Shown here: positions 8,682 to 17,613 of the stretch, piece after piece
Layout of the letters: each line of letters starts with the position of its first letter
Position numbering within the stretch: the first letter of the stretch is position 1
Assembly: GCF_015234585.1 (NCBI RefSeq)
Contig: NZ_JADFCM010000008.1
Span: 186,001-250,000, forward strand
Reading direction: 5' to 3'
Length of the DNA stretch: 64,000 nucleotides
From: Pseudalkalibacillus hwajinpoensis
GTDB taxonomy: Bacteria > Bacillota > Bacilli > Bacillales > Guptibacillaceae
Notes under the pieces: generated by a model
Told to the model about the DNA's origin: nothing
What the model saw: the letters and a program-made list of their open reading frames with translations, nothing else
Databases searched by the model: none
Translations under genes and position numbers: made by a program

Positions 8682-10781
8682 TTGTCAAATAGTGATAGAA
8701 GCAAGCTAATATTGGAGGAATTAATTAGTAATCCGAGGATCACTAGTATGGCTTTAGAGAAGAAATATAACTTAACTCGTAGACAACTTGGTTACAGCGT
8801 TAACAAAGTGAATGAATGGCTGTTGACTAAGAACCTTCCAGTAATCGAGCGAACAAGACAGGGGCACTTCATCATTGATCAAGAGGTTTTTACGACTCTT
8901 ACCGGTGATGAGAAAGAACCTTCCATAACAACCGCAGTTCTACCAGAGAAGCAACGAGTGTATCTCATTATATTGATGCTGTTAAGTTACGAGGAAGAGC
9001 TTTCACTGAATCATTTTACAAGCGAACTAGCGGTAAGTAAGAATACGGTTTTAAGTGATATGAAGCAGGTTCAATCTTTTCTAGATGACTATCATTTGAT
9101 TATTCGATATTCCAGGAAAAGCGGTTACGTGTTGGAAGGGAAAGAGTTTCAAATTCGTAAGCTACTCATTAATGTTACTTATATGTTGCTTCAATATCAT
9201 GGGGGAAGGGTGATTTTGAAGAACTTAGCTAAGATTGAAGAAAGTGAAGTCGATGAGTTTATGAAACGAATTGAGAAGATTGAGACTACATTGAACTTGA
9301 AATTCACGGATGAAAAGATTGGTACGATGCCATATGTTTTCATTTTGATTCTAAAACGAATTCAACATGGTCGGATACTTCAATCATTTTCAATTAAATA
9401 TGAAAATTTATCTAACACAAAGGAATATCAGGCTACTGAAGAAATATTCCGTCATTCCAATGTTGAAATACCAGTGGAAGAAAGATTGTTTTGTACTCTG
9501 CACTTATTAACATCGAATGTATACTGGTCAGAATATCTAACCGAAGCTGATACGATTCCTGACTTAGTACCTGCAATCGATACGATGCTCGAGCTTTTTG
9601 AGAAGAGTACTTGCATTTATTTTCAAAACAAGGAGCAATTGCTAAATAACTTATTACAGCATATTAAACCAGCCTATTACCGCATCAAATACCACCTTAC
9701 TGACACCATTGAGATTCATAACTCTTTGAGTAAAGAATTCAAGGAGTTACATCATTTGATAAAACGGTGTATTGGGCCACTCGAAAAACTAATTGGTAGT
9801 AAAGCTCCTGAGAATGAAACTGCGTATATCACAATGTTAATTGGCGGATGGATGAGAAGACAGGGCGATAGCATTGAGAAGAAAATAAAAGCAATTGTCG
9901 TATGTCCACAAGGTGTCTCAGTATCAGGACTCATGTTTAATGAGTTAAGAGAGTTATTTCCGGAATTTGTATTTCTTGATTCCTTATCAGTGCGAGGGTT
10001 TCAAGAGTACGATCTAGAGTACGATATTGTCTTCTCCCCGACATTTCTTGAAACTGAAAAAAAGTTGTTTGTTTCAAAAGCTTTTCTTGGTCGGGATGAG
10101 CAATATCGTTTACGAAAGCAAGTCATGTTAGAACTATATGGTTACATTCCAAACGATATAAACGTTAACCATCTTATCGATATTATTAGAAATCATACGG
10201 TGATAAAGAATGAAGAAGAGCTTACCCGAGATCTACAATCGTATATCAATCGTGAGGAAGAATCCTCAGTGAAACACACTGTGAAAAAGCTGGATAGTCA
10301 TTTACATGAGCTCATTCTCCCCGAGTATATTACGAAGAGAAAATCAGTTGGTTCATGGGAAGAAGCGATTCGAATTAGCTCAGAGCCATTGATTCGGAAA
10401 GGTCATATTGAACCTAAATATGTAGAGGCGATGCTTCATCGGACAAGTGAGGATCCATATATCGTTATTGGCTCAAACGTTGCGATCCCCCATGCAGCTC
10501 CTGATGAAGGCGTGAACGAAGTTGGAATGAGCTTATTGAAATTAGAAAATGGAGTAGCTTTTACTTCGGAATACAAAATCAACCTAATTATTGTTATCGC
10601 AGCGGTAGATAAGCAGAAACATATTCATGCGTTGATGCAACTTATGAAGCTTGCTGGTTCTGAAGTTGATCGAAATCGAGTGATTCACTCTGATTCAGTT
10701 GAAGAGATTCATGAAATAATCAAAAGCTATTCTAAAGAACAGAACGTTGTAACTGAAAAAGTTAATGAGGTGAAAAGATGA
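8682..10781 (+). CDS. PRD-containing, PTS-controlled transcriptional activator (BglG/MtlR type)
   Basis: About 699 residues starting at TTG 8682, six bases after AAAGGGGGG. In order: N-terminal HTH regions (TSMALEKKYNLTRRQLGYSVNKV, then SELAVSKNTVLSDMKQV), two PTS regulation domains (about residues 180-400), an EIIB-like domain opening with IVVCPQGVSVSGLMFNEL (about 410), and a C-terminal EIIA-like domain with the phospho-histidine motif AIPHA. Such proteins sense PTS phosphorylation and activate the adjacent PTS operon. It overlaps the EIIA gene by four bases (ATGA), so regulator and transporter are one transcript. The overall order matches MtlR-like activators of polyol PTS operons. Confidence 0.9.
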   Translation: MSNSDRSKLILEELISNPRITSMALEKKYNLTRRQLGYSVNKVNEWLLTKNLPVIERTRQGHFIIDQEVFTTLTGDEKEPSITTAVLPEKQRVYLIILMLLSYEEELSLNHFTSELAVSKNTVLSDMKQVQSFLDDYHLIIRYSRKSGYVLEGKEFQIRKLLINVTYMLLQYHGGRVILKNLAKIEESEVDEFMKRIEKIETTLNLKFTDEKIGTMPYVFILILKRIQHGRILQSFSIKYENLSNTKEYQATEEIFRHSNVEIPVEERLFCTLHLLTSNVYWSEYLTEADTIPDLVPAIDTMLELFEKSTCIYFQNKEQLLNNLLQHIKPAYYRIKYHLTDTIEIHNSLSKEFKELHHLIKRCIGPLEKLIGSKAPENETAYITMLIGGWMRRQGDSIEKKIKAIVVCPQGVSVSGLMFNELRELFPEFVFLDSLSVRGFQEYDLEYDIVFSPTFLETEKKLFVSKAFLGRDEQYRLRKQVMLELYGYIPNDINVNHLIDIIRNHTVIKNEEELTRDLQSYINREEESSVKHTVKKLDSHLHELILPEYITKRKSVGSWEEAIRISSEPLIRKGHIEPKYVEAMLHRTSEDPYIVIGSNVAIPHAAPDEGVNEVGMSLLKLENGVAFTSEYKINLIIVIAAVDKQKHIHALMQLMKLAGSEVDRNRVIHSDSVEEIHEIIKSYSKEQNVVTEKVNEVKR

Positions 10782-11269
10782 GTGAGTTATTTTTTGATGA
10801 ATCTGTCATTCTTCTGGATCTAGAATGTTCAGTAAAAGAAGAAGTACTAACCACAATGGGCCAGAATCTGGTGAACAAAAATCTCGTGAAGGAAAGCTTT
10901 ATTGATGCCATTATCGCAAGAGAAATTGAATTTGCTACTGGATTACCAACAGCTGGTATATCAGTTGCGATTCCCCATACAGACGTCCATCACGTTAATC
11001 GAAAGACGATTAGTATGGGTGTGTTGAATGAAACAGTAGATTTTGGAGTGATGGGGGATGACAGTGAAACCACTCCTGTGAAATTAGTATTCATGCTTGC
11101 AATGGATGAAACTCATTCACAACTTTCATTATTGCAACAGTTAATGCAGGTATTTCAGAGTGAAGAAACGTTACAGTATCTGGTGACAGAGAAGGATAAG
11201 ACAACAATTAAACAGATAATTAAAAAGAAAATAATATTTGATTCCCTTGAAGGAGATGAGAAAGAATGA
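10778..11269 (+). CDS. PTS EIIA component, galactitol/polyol type
   Basis: 163 residues of the fructose/mannitol-galactitol EIIA fold. The phosphorylated histidine is in SVAIPHTDVHHV at about residue 67. It accepts phosphate from HPr and passes it to EIIB. The C-terminus is KKKIIFDSLEGDEKE, and the stop overlaps the EIIB start as ATGA. Coupling with both neighbours is therefore tight. The GatA-like branch supports a polyol substrate. Confidence 0.9.
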   Translation: MSELFFDESVILLDLECSVKEEVLTTMGQNLVNKNLVKESFIDAIIAREIEFATGLPTAGISVAIPHTDVHHVNRKTISMGVLNETVDFGVMGDDSETTPVKLVFMLAMDETHSQLSLLQQLMQVFQSEETLQYLVTEKDKTTIKQIIKKKIIFDSLEGDEKE

Positions 11270-11550
11270 AAAAGAAACAAGTATTAGTAGCATGTGGAGC
11301 AGGTATTGCGACATCAACAATCGTGAATGGAGCTATTGAAGAAATGGCCAAAGAACATCAGCTAAAAGTGGATCTTATTCAGATCAAAATCACTGAAGTG
11401 GGTAGTTACGTAGACACGGCAGATTTGCTTGTCACAACGGCTATGACGAAAAAAGAATATTCGTTCCCAGTCATCAATGCTCGTTCTTTTCTAACTGGAA
11501 TCGGAACGGATGACACGAAACAGAAAATTCTTGAAGAGCTAAAAAAATAA
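11266..11550 (+). CDS. PTS EIIB component, galactitol type, copy 1
   Basis: 94 residues. The active-site cysteine is C10 in VLVACGAGIATSTIV, the P-loop-like signature of galactitol/lactose-type EIIB proteins. It relays phosphate from EIIA to the incoming sugar alcohol. The start overlaps the EIIA stop by four bases and uses GGAGATGAG as ribosome site. A second, nearly identical copy lies 65 bases downstream and differs at seven residues (V35L, I38V, S47G, V49A, S66P, Q86K, K94R). Both copies look functional. Confidence 0.92.
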   Translation: MKKKQVLVACGAGIATSTIVNGAIEEMAKEHQLKVDLIQIKITEVGSYVDTADLLVTTAMTKKEYSFPVINARSFLTGIGTDDTKQKILEELKK

Positions 11551-11615
11551 TCAGAAACAAATAGAGTTTGTTACTTAGGATCATTAATTTCTATTTGAAA
11601 GGGAGATGAGAAAGA

Positions 11616-11900
11616 ATGAAAAAGAAACAAGTATTAGTAGCATGTGGAGCAGGTATTGCGACATCAACAATCGTGAATGGAGCTATTGAAGAAATGGCAA
11701 AAGAACATCAACTTAAATTAGACCTCGTTCAAATCAAAATCACCGAAGTGGGTGGTTACGCTGACACGGCAGATTTGCTTGTGACAACGGCCATGACGAA
11801 GAAAGAATATCCGTTTCCAGTCATTAATGCCCGTTCATTCCTAACAGGAATCGGGACGGATGATACGAAGAAGAAAATACTTGAAGAGCTGAAGAGGTAG
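11616..11900 (+). CDS. PTS EIIB component, galactitol type, copy 2
   Basis: 94 residues, 87 identical to copy 1, with C10 intact. The first 83 bases and the 14 bases before the ATG are identical to copy 1, while the 3' part carries many silent changes. This pattern suggests an older duplication whose 5' half was homogenised by gene conversion. It is followed by EIIC after 76 bases. It could serve as a dosage increase or let the two EIIBs pair differently with EIIC; neither is shown. Confidence 0.92.
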   Translation: MKKKQVLVACGAGIATSTIVNGAIEEMAKEHQLKLDLVQIKITEVGGYADTADLLVTTAMTKKEYPFPVINARSFLTGIGTDDTKKKILEELKR

Positions 11901-11976
11901 AGTGGAAGTGCAATGAATTCACTTCATTTATTAGAAGATAAGTAGATTAATTTCATAATGTTGGGAGGCAAAGTTG

Positions 11977-13236
11977 ATGGAAGGATTCGTCAATATCGTA
12001 CAAGGCTTTTTAGATTTAGGTGCAACCGTTATCTTGCCAGTAGCTATCTTCTTACTGGGTTTATTATTCGGCCAGAAACCGGGTAAAGCGTTTCGGTCAG
12101 GCTTAACGATCGGTGTAGCTTTTGTTGGGATCTTTTTAGTAGTTGATTTGCTTGTGAATAATTTGGGACCTGCAGCGCAGGGGATGGTAGATCGATTAGG
12201 GGTCGAACTAAATGTGATTGATGTCGGTTGGCCAGCGTCCTCATCTATTGCCTGGGCATCAGGTGTTGCGGCATTCATTATCCCGCTCGGTTTACTAGTG
12301 AACGTGATTATGCTAGTGACGAAAACAACTAAGACGATGAATGTGGATATTTGGAACTTCTGGCACTATACCTTCATGGCTGCAATGGTATACGCCATCT
12401 CAGGTAGCATCATTCAAAGTCTAATCGCTGCAGTGATATTCCAGGTTATCGCACTTAAAGTTGCGGACTGGACAGCACCAATGGTAAGCGAATTCTTTGA
12501 ACTACCAGGAGTGTCTATCGCCACAGGAAGTACGATTTCTTATGCACCAGGTATCTTTTTAGTAAAATTATTACAAAGAACCCCAGTCGTGAAAAATTGG
12601 AATGCAGATCCGGATACGATCCAAAAACGCTTTGGTATTTTCGGAGAGTCAATCTTTATTGGACTTTTTCTAGGTGCCGTCATTGGTATTCTAGCAGGCT
12701 ATAGCGTTGGTGATGTAATTGAAATCGGTATGGCAATGGCAGCCGTTATGGTCTTGATGCCTCGTATGGTAAAGATCTTAATGGAAGGGCTAATGCCAGT
12801 CTCGGAATCTGCAAGAGAATGGTTATCGAAACGGTTTGGTGATAGAGAAATACATATCGGTCTTGATGCAGCAGTAGCGCTGGGACATCCGGCAGTTATT
12901 TCGACAGCTCTTATTCTTGTACCGGTTACCGTTGCTTTAGCAGTTATTCTCCCTGGTAATGCGCTATTACCTTTTGGTGACTTAGCTACGATTCCGTTCG
13001 TAGTGGCATTTATTGTCGGTGCTGCAAGAGGGAATATCGTTCATTCCGTTATCGTAGGTACGATTATGATCGGAATTTCGCTCTATATAGCAACAGACGT
13101 CGCTCCGATGTTTACCCAAATGGCAATCAATGCTGATTTCAATATGCCTGAAGGTTCAACCAAAATTTCTAGCATCGATCAGGGTGGTAACTTAGTCAAC
13201 TGGCTTATCTATAAAGTGTTTAGCTTGTTTAATTAA
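11977..13236 (+). CDS. PTS EIIC component, galactitol (GatC) family
   Basis: About 419 residues from ATG 11977, with GGGAGG eight bases before; a TTG three bases upstream is possible. It is a polytopic membrane permease with about ten hydrophobic segments. GatC-type features include the N-terminal FVNIVQGFLDLGATVILPVAIFLLGLLFG-like region, the FWHYTFMAAMVYAISGS segment and ALGHPAVISTALILVP. It forms the channel that phosphorylates and imports a sugar alcohol with EIIA and EIIB. Substrate cannot be read directly: galactitol, D-arabitol and related polyols all use this family. Confidence 0.9.
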   Translation: MEGFVNIVQGFLDLGATVILPVAIFLLGLLFGQKPGKAFRSGLTIGVAFVGIFLVVDLLVNNLGPAAQGMVDRLGVELNVIDVGWPASSSIAWASGVAAFIIPLGLLVNVIMLVTKTTKTMNVDIWNFWHYTFMAAMVYAISGSIIQSLIAAVIFQVIALKVADWTAPMVSEFFELPGVSIATGSTISYAPGIFLVKLLQRTPVVKNWNADPDTIQKRFGIFGESIFIGLFLGAVIGILAGYSVGDVIEIGMAMAAVMVLMPRMVKILMEGLMPVSESAREWLSKRFGDREIHIGLDAAVALGHPAVISTALILVPVTVALAVILPGNALLPFGDLATIPFVVAFIVGAARGNIVHSVIVGTIMIGISLYIATDVAPMFTQMAINADFNMPEGSTKISSIDQGGNLVNWLIYKVFSLFN

Positions 13237-13283
13237 TTCTATGATCTCGAATTATAATGCTAGATTGACCAGGAGGAATGTAT

Positions 13284-14315
13284 ATGAAGGCTTTAGTGAA
13301 AACAGCACCTGGATTTGGGAATTTAGACATTCAAGAAAAAGAAGAACCCGCTGTAGCGAAAGATTTAGTGAAAATTGAAGTGAAATACGCTGGAATCTGT
13401 GGATCAGATATTCACACTTATGAAGGGCATTATAAGGTTCGGTTCCCTGTTACACTTGGACATGAGTTTTCTGGAGAAGTGATTGAAGTAGGACCAAATG
13501 TTACAGAATTCAACGTTGGAGATCGAGTTACTTCCGAAACTACTTTTTATATTTGTGGTGAATGTGAGTATTGTAAGTCTGGTGATTATAACTTATGCAA
13601 TTATCGTAAGGGGTTGGGAACCCAGCAAGATGGTGGGTTTGCTAACTATTTAATTGCACACAAAGATAGTGTCCATATTCTCCCTGATAATGTTGATTAT
13701 AGGTCAGCAGCTATGACCGAACCCCTCGCATGTACGCATCATGCTGTAACAAAAACGAATATCATAAATGGGGATATAGTCGTTGTAATGGGGCCAGGAC
13801 CGATTGGTTTGTTTACGGCCCAGGTGGCAAAAAGTAGAGGAGCAATCGTATTAATTACGGGCCTTACGAACGACAAAGTCCGTTTGGAGAAAGCGAAAGA
13901 ACTAGGCATCGATTATGTAGTGAATATCCAAGAAGACAACATTCGAGAACTGGTTAATAGCCTTACAGATGGGTACGGTGCAGATGTCGTATTTGAATGT
14001 TCCGGAGCTGTTCCAGCAGCCAAACAGGGGTTAGATCTTTTGAGGAAGAAGGGACAATATGCACAAGTTGGTATTTTCGCTAACCCTGAAGTTCAATTTG
14101 ATCTTGAAAAAATCATTCAAAAGGAAATTCGCGTGATCGGAAGTAGAAGCCAGAATTCAGCTGACTGGGAGCCGTCTCTAGAGTTAATTAATAACGGAAG
14201 CGTCAAAGCGAACTCTTTAGTCACACACGAATTTGATATTACTCAATGGGAAGAAGCTTATAAAGTGATTAAAAGTGGAGAAGCAATTAAAGTGTTATTG
14301 ACTCCAGTCGGCTAA
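13284..14315 (+). CDS. Zinc-dependent medium-chain dehydrogenase (sorbitol dehydrogenase-like)
   Basis: About 343 residues from ATG 13284, seven bases after AGGAGG. The catalytic zinc region is YAGICGSDIHTYEG followed by LGHEFSGEV; the structural zinc loop has four cysteines in CGECEYCKSGDYNLC. The Rossmann motif VVMGPGPIGLFTAQVAK follows. It most resembles polyol/threonine-type dehydrogenases that use NAD(P)+. As part of the PTS operon it should oxidise an imported polyol phosphate. Listeria D-arabitol PTS operons also place a sorbitol-dehydrogenase-like gene right after EIIC. The substrate is inference. Confidence 0.87.
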   Translation: MKALVKTAPGFGNLDIQEKEEPAVAKDLVKIEVKYAGICGSDIHTYEGHYKVRFPVTLGHEFSGEVIEVGPNVTEFNVGDRVTSETTFYICGECEYCKSGDYNLCNYRKGLGTQQDGGFANYLIAHKDSVHILPDNVDYRSAAMTEPLACTHHAVTKTNIINGDIVVVMGPGPIGLFTAQVAKSRGAIVLITGLTNDKVRLEKAKELGIDYVVNIQEDNIRELVNSLTDGYGADVVFECSGAVPAAKQGLDLLRKKGQYAQVGIFANPEVQFDLEKIIQKEIRVIGSRSQNSADWEPSLELINNGSVKANSLVTHEFDITQWEEAYKVIKSGEAIKVLLTPVG

Positions 14316-14325
14316 TCATACAGAG

Positions 14326-14353
14326 TCAATAAACTGAAATTTTAGTTTATTGA
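14326..14353 (+). other. Intercistronic hairpin
   Basis: Perfect 10-base inverted repeat TCAATAAACT / AGTTTATTGA with an 8-base loop and no T-run. It may mark an mRNA processing or stabilising site between the two dehydrogenase genes. Confidence 0.6.
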
Positions 14354-14384
14354 GCGCAGGCTCATCAAGAAATGAGGGATAGGA

Positions 14385-14534
14385 ATGACGGAAGCACTAT
14401 TGGACTTTATGCTCGGACCATTTAGTATTGTCGGAGATTTCTACTTTGAACATCAAGTGACTTTTAATACAGTCATTGTTTGTGTGGCTTTCTATAAATT
14501 AAGCAGGCGAAGATCAGGAAATGAATCAGCATAA
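14385..14534 (+). CDS. Small protein (49 aa) inside the polyol PTS operon
   Basis: ATG 14385 is preceded by GAGG at seven bases and opens a 49-codon frame to TAA 14532. The product begins MTEALLDFMLGPFSIVGDFY, has a short hydrophobic stretch VTFNTVIVCVAFYKL and a basic end SRRRSGNESA, so it could be a single-pass membrane protein. No family recognised. Its placement between two operon genes with a fitting ribosome site supports it being real. Confidence 0.5.
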   Translation: MTEALLDFMLGPFSIVGDFYFEHQVTFNTVIVCVAFYKLSRRRSGNESA

Positions 14535-14576
14535 ACGATTGATTAATAATAAATAAAAATAGAGAGAAGGATAAAG

Positions 14577-15635
14577 ATGAAATCTCTCAACTTGTATAAA
14601 GAGCAAGATATTCGATTTGAAAACCTGTCTGAACCGATCATCGAGAATGAAGAAGACGTTATTATTAAGGTGAAAGCAGTTGGTATATGTGGCTCGGACA
14701 TTTCCAGGTATAGGAAACTAGGGCCGTATGTACCTGGTATGACTTTTGGTCATGAGTTTGCAGGAGAAGTTTCGAAGGTTGGCTCGGAGGTTAGTCACGT
14801 TCAAGTAGGTGATCGAGTTGTCGGGTGTCCGACATTCTATTGCGGAGAATGTGAAAACTGCCAAAAAGGTGATCTAGCTCGTTGTGCTAAATTAACCGTG
14901 ATTGGTGCACGTCACCCTGGTGCTTATGCAGAGTTTGTAAAATTACCTAAATCGCATATTATGCCTCTACCGAATAACGTTGATTACGATACTGCTGCAC
15001 TTGTCGAGCCATCTTCCGTCGTAGCTCATGGTTTCTATCGTACGAGTATCAAGCCTGGTGCTGATGTCGCTGTTATGGGATGCGGAAGTATTGGATTACT
15101 AGCTGTTCAATGGGCAAAAATCTTCGGCGCAAAAAAAGTCTATGCAATTGACATCGACATGGCTAAGCTTAAAATTGCAAAAGAATTAGGCGCAGATGTC
15201 ATTATTAATTCATTGGAAAAGCCTGCTCATGAACAGCTTATGGCATACACGAATGGTATTGGTGTCGATTTAGCTATAGAATCAGCAGGTTCTCCAGTTA
15301 CCTCTTCTCAGGTATTTGCATTACCAAAAAAAGGTGGAGAAGTTGTGTTCATGGGTATTCCATATGCAGATATCAAAATAGAGCGTTTTTATTTTGAAAA
15401 GATAGTTCGAAATGAATTAAGGGTGCTAGGGTCTTGGAATGCTATATCTTCCCCATTCCCAGGCGAAGAATGGCATTCTTCAATTCACTATATGAGTACG
15501 GGTGAAATTAATGTAAAACCAATGATTTCACACAGGTTAGCTCTTGAAGATGGACCAGAAACCTTTGATAACATTATTAACAGAAAAGGCTCCTATGTGA
15601 AGGTTCTCTTTTATCCTGACAAGGAAAGAAAATAA
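14577..15635 (+). CDS. Polyol-phosphate dehydrogenase, GatD / D-arabitol-phosphate dehydrogenase-like
   Basis: 352 residues of the zinc medium-chain dehydrogenase superfamily, closer to galactitol-1-phosphate 5-dehydrogenase (GatD) than its neighbour. Catalytic zinc region VGICGSDISRYRKLG and GHEFAGEV; structural cysteines in CGECENCQKGDLARC; Rossmann motif VAVMGCGSIGLLAVQWAK; the C-terminal GSWNAISSPFPGEEWHSS is the GatD-branch signature. Known enzymes of this type oxidise galactitol-1-P to tagatose-6-P, or D-arabitol phosphate to xylulose-5-P or ribulose-5-P. No aldolase or pentose enzyme lies in this operon, so a pentitol entering central metabolism directly is the simpler story. Inference only. 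Confidence 0.88.
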   Translation: MKSLNLYKEQDIRFENLSEPIIENEEDVIIKVKAVGICGSDISRYRKLGPYVPGMTFGHEFAGEVSKVGSEVSHVQVGDRVVGCPTFYCGECENCQKGDLARCAKLTVIGARHPGAYAEFVKLPKSHIMPLPNNVDYDTAALVEPSSVVAHGFYRTSIKPGADVAVMGCGSIGLLAVQWAKIFGAKKVYAIDIDMAKLKIAKELGADVIINSLEKPAHEQLMAYTNGIGVDLAIESAGSPVTSSQVFALPKKGGEVVFMGIPYADIKIERFYFEKIVRNELRVLGSWNAISSPFPGEEWHSSIHYMSTGEINVKPMISHRLALEDGPETFDNIINRKGSYVKVLFYPDKERK

Positions 15636-15655
15636 TGAAGTCTATTTTCTAAAAT

Positions 15656-15707
15656 AAAATGGATGACGATTACCTCGAATGGGTAGAGGTAATTGTCATC
15701 CATTTTT
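15656..15707 (+). terminator. Strong terminator ending the polyol PTS operon
   Basis: A 21-base stem (AAAATGGATGACGATTACCTC and its near-perfect complement) is followed by T-run. On the other strand it also ends in T-rich sequence and may serve the convergent carboxypeptidase gene. Confidence 0.92.
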
Positions 15708-15856
15708 AATTTCGAACAATGCAATATGCAATGCTGAGTTATTTCAGATATTTTTAATGATTGGTATGTGGTTATCGATCATTCCATAAATCCTGGGGTA
15801 CTCATGTGTTTCAATTTTCTTTTTGCACTTCAAAACTGAGCGGCTTCCTGTGAATT

Positions 15857-17344
15857 TTATTCTTCTCCTTCTGTAGAGTACTCTGCCAGCACTATAGCGA
15901 TTTCGTCTTCGATGTCCTTGATGTCATCTTCTTCAACAAATTGATTCAGTAAAATGGAAAAGACGAGACCGTTGCCTTGTTCCACATATCCTGAAAGGGA
16001 AGAGACGCCGGTTAATGATCCGGTTTTGGCATGGACGATTTGTTCTGCAGCTGTGTCTCTCATGCGATATCGTAGCGTACCGCCCTCAGATCGGTCTGAA
16101 TCGCCTGCAATTGGAAGAGAACGATAAAAGGTGTCAAACCAGCTTTCGTTTTGGATGTTGAATAGAAATTTGGAAAGTTGATTTGGTTTAACTAATGTAA
16201 CGTGAGAGATACCTGAACCGTCTCGCAGACGCATATCGTCGGTGTGAAGGCCTTGCTTTTGAAGAAAGTCTGTCACTACTTCCAATCCAGCTTCCCAACT
16301 GCCTTCATCTTTCTTCACTTTCCCCATCTCTTTCACTAATATTTCAGCATGACCATTATTACTTAGCTTCATAAATGGAATAAGAAGCTCCGATAATGCC
16401 ATGGATTTCTTTTCAATGAGAAGAGTCGCATCTTCAGGTGTTTTGCTTTGTTGGATGCCACCCTTGAATTTAATTCCAGCTTCTTTTAGTGATTGGTTCA
16501 TTAAGCTCAGCGCATATTGCGGGGGATCCCATACCGCAATCCATTCACGCTTACGTGAGGCATCTTCAGAAATTTCACCTTCTACTAAAATTGTATTCGA
16601 TCCATGTTCTCGTGAAATAGTTAATTCGGCATCCTTGTCCGCTTTGACTGTTATGGCACGGTTTTCAACTGTTAGGACATCTGAAGAAGGTGAAAGTTGA
16701 ACATCGGCTTGATCGCCAGGTTGTTTTCCTGGATAAACTTCAATAATGATCGTACCCGCGTCGTAATCTTCGTTTGGTGAAGCTGTTAACGCTGAAACTT
16801 TGGCTCCATAATAGTTGTCTTCATCCGACCACACCATGTCCTGTGAGAGAGCTTCTTCGTCATACCAGCTGTTATCGCCAATGAGATCGCCCTGTATCTT
16901 ATGTACACCTTTTTCTTTTAAAGAGTGTGCAAGTTCATCAAAGTCTTCTTTAAGAAGGGTAGGGTCTCCTTTTCCTTTTAGATAAATGTTTCCTTTAAGG
17001 TTATTTTTTTTGAGTTCTCCATCAGTGAGCAGTTCAGTGCTAAACCGGTAGTCTGGACCAAGTGTTTCAAGTGCAGCTCCGGCGGTGAATAATTTCATAT
17101 TAGAGGCAGGAGTGAGCCGGGTTTCGCCATAGTTCTCATAGATTAACTCACCTGTACTAGCCGCTCGGACGCTTATCCCTGCGATTGCGCCATCTAGAAG
17201 TTTATTTGATAGGATCTCATTTAACTGTGTTGAGAGAGTACTGTTTGTTTTGTCTGCACTTGCATCTTGATGAGAAGTGAGAGGGGGGAAGATAAGGAGG
17301 AATAGCAGCGATATGATTAAGCAACTTTTCAGTGTTTGTTTCAA
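15857..17344 (-). CDS. dacC: D-alanyl-D-alanine carboxypeptidase, PBP4/S13 family
   Basis: 495 residues with an N-terminal signal peptide (KQTLKSCLIISLLFLLIFPPL). The peptidase S13 triad is visible: SxxK as SNMK at 81-84 with the acyl-serine S81, SxN as SNN in MKLSNNGHAE, and KTG at 440-442. A large insertion between the first two motifs is usual for the family (DacB/DacC). It trims the terminal D-alanine of peptidoglycan stem peptides, or acts as endopeptidase, outside the membrane. In B. subtilis dacC is a stationary-phase gene. The gene is monocistronic. ATG 17344 follows GAGGAGATGATG. The symbol is by family resemblance. Confidence 0.9.
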   Translation of the reverse strand: MKQTLKSCLIISLLFLLIFPPLTSHQDASADKTNSTLSTQLNEILSNKLLDGAIAGISVRAASTGELIYENYGETRLTPASNMKLFTAGAALETLGPDYRFSTELLTDGELKKNNLKGNIYLKGKGDPTLLKEDFDELAHSLKEKGVHKIQGDLIGDNSWYDEEALSQDMVWSDEDNYYGAKVSALTASPNEDYDAGTIIIEVYPGKQPGDQADVQLSPSSDVLTVENRAITVKADKDAELTISREHGSNTILVEGEISEDASRKREWIAVWDPPQYALSLMNQSLKEAGIKFKGGIQQSKTPEDATLLIEKKSMALSELLIPFMKLSNNGHAEILVKEMGKVKKDEGSWEAGLEVVTDFLQKQGLHTDDMRLRDGSGISHVTLVKPNQLSKFLFNIQNESWFDTFYRSLPIAGDSDRSEGGTLRYRMRDTAAEQIVHAKTGSLTGVSSLSGYVEQGNGLVFSILLNQFVEEDDIKDIEDEIAIVLAEYSTEGEE

Positions 17345-17574
17345 TTCATCATCTCCTCGTTGTTTAGTATGATCAAATATGGTTTCAACTAAAATACATT
17401 GTAGAAGGAACTCTACTTAATTTTGTTCACCTCCGTTTAATTAACTGAATGGTCGTTTCAATTTAAACCTTTCGTGTAACGCATTCAAATCCCCTTTCAC
17501 TTCAATAAAGTTGAATCTTTTTACACATGCCTATCTGAGAAAAATAGTGAAATAAGCCTATAATCATTAAGACA

Positions 17575-17604
17575 TAAAAAAGCAGCTGCATATTAGCAGC
17601 TGCA
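17575..17604 (-). terminator. Terminator of guaC
   Basis: GCAGCTGC repeated around a 6-base loop (each arm is self-complementary), followed on the minus strand by six T. Confidence 0.88.
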
Positions 17605-17613
17605 TCCACTTTA

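Larger units (their letters stand above)
11252..11900 (+). repeat. Tandem gene duplication (EIIB pair)
   Basis: Two direct repeats, about 11252-11550 and 11602-11900, offset by 350 bases. The block 11252-11348 is identical to 11602-11698 over 97 bases; similarity drops toward the 3' ends. Confidence 0.9.

Noticed and set aside
15857-17344. Frameshift in the carboxypeptidase because of its long insertion between motifs
   Set aside because: The insertion is normal for the PBP4/S13 family and the frame is intact.
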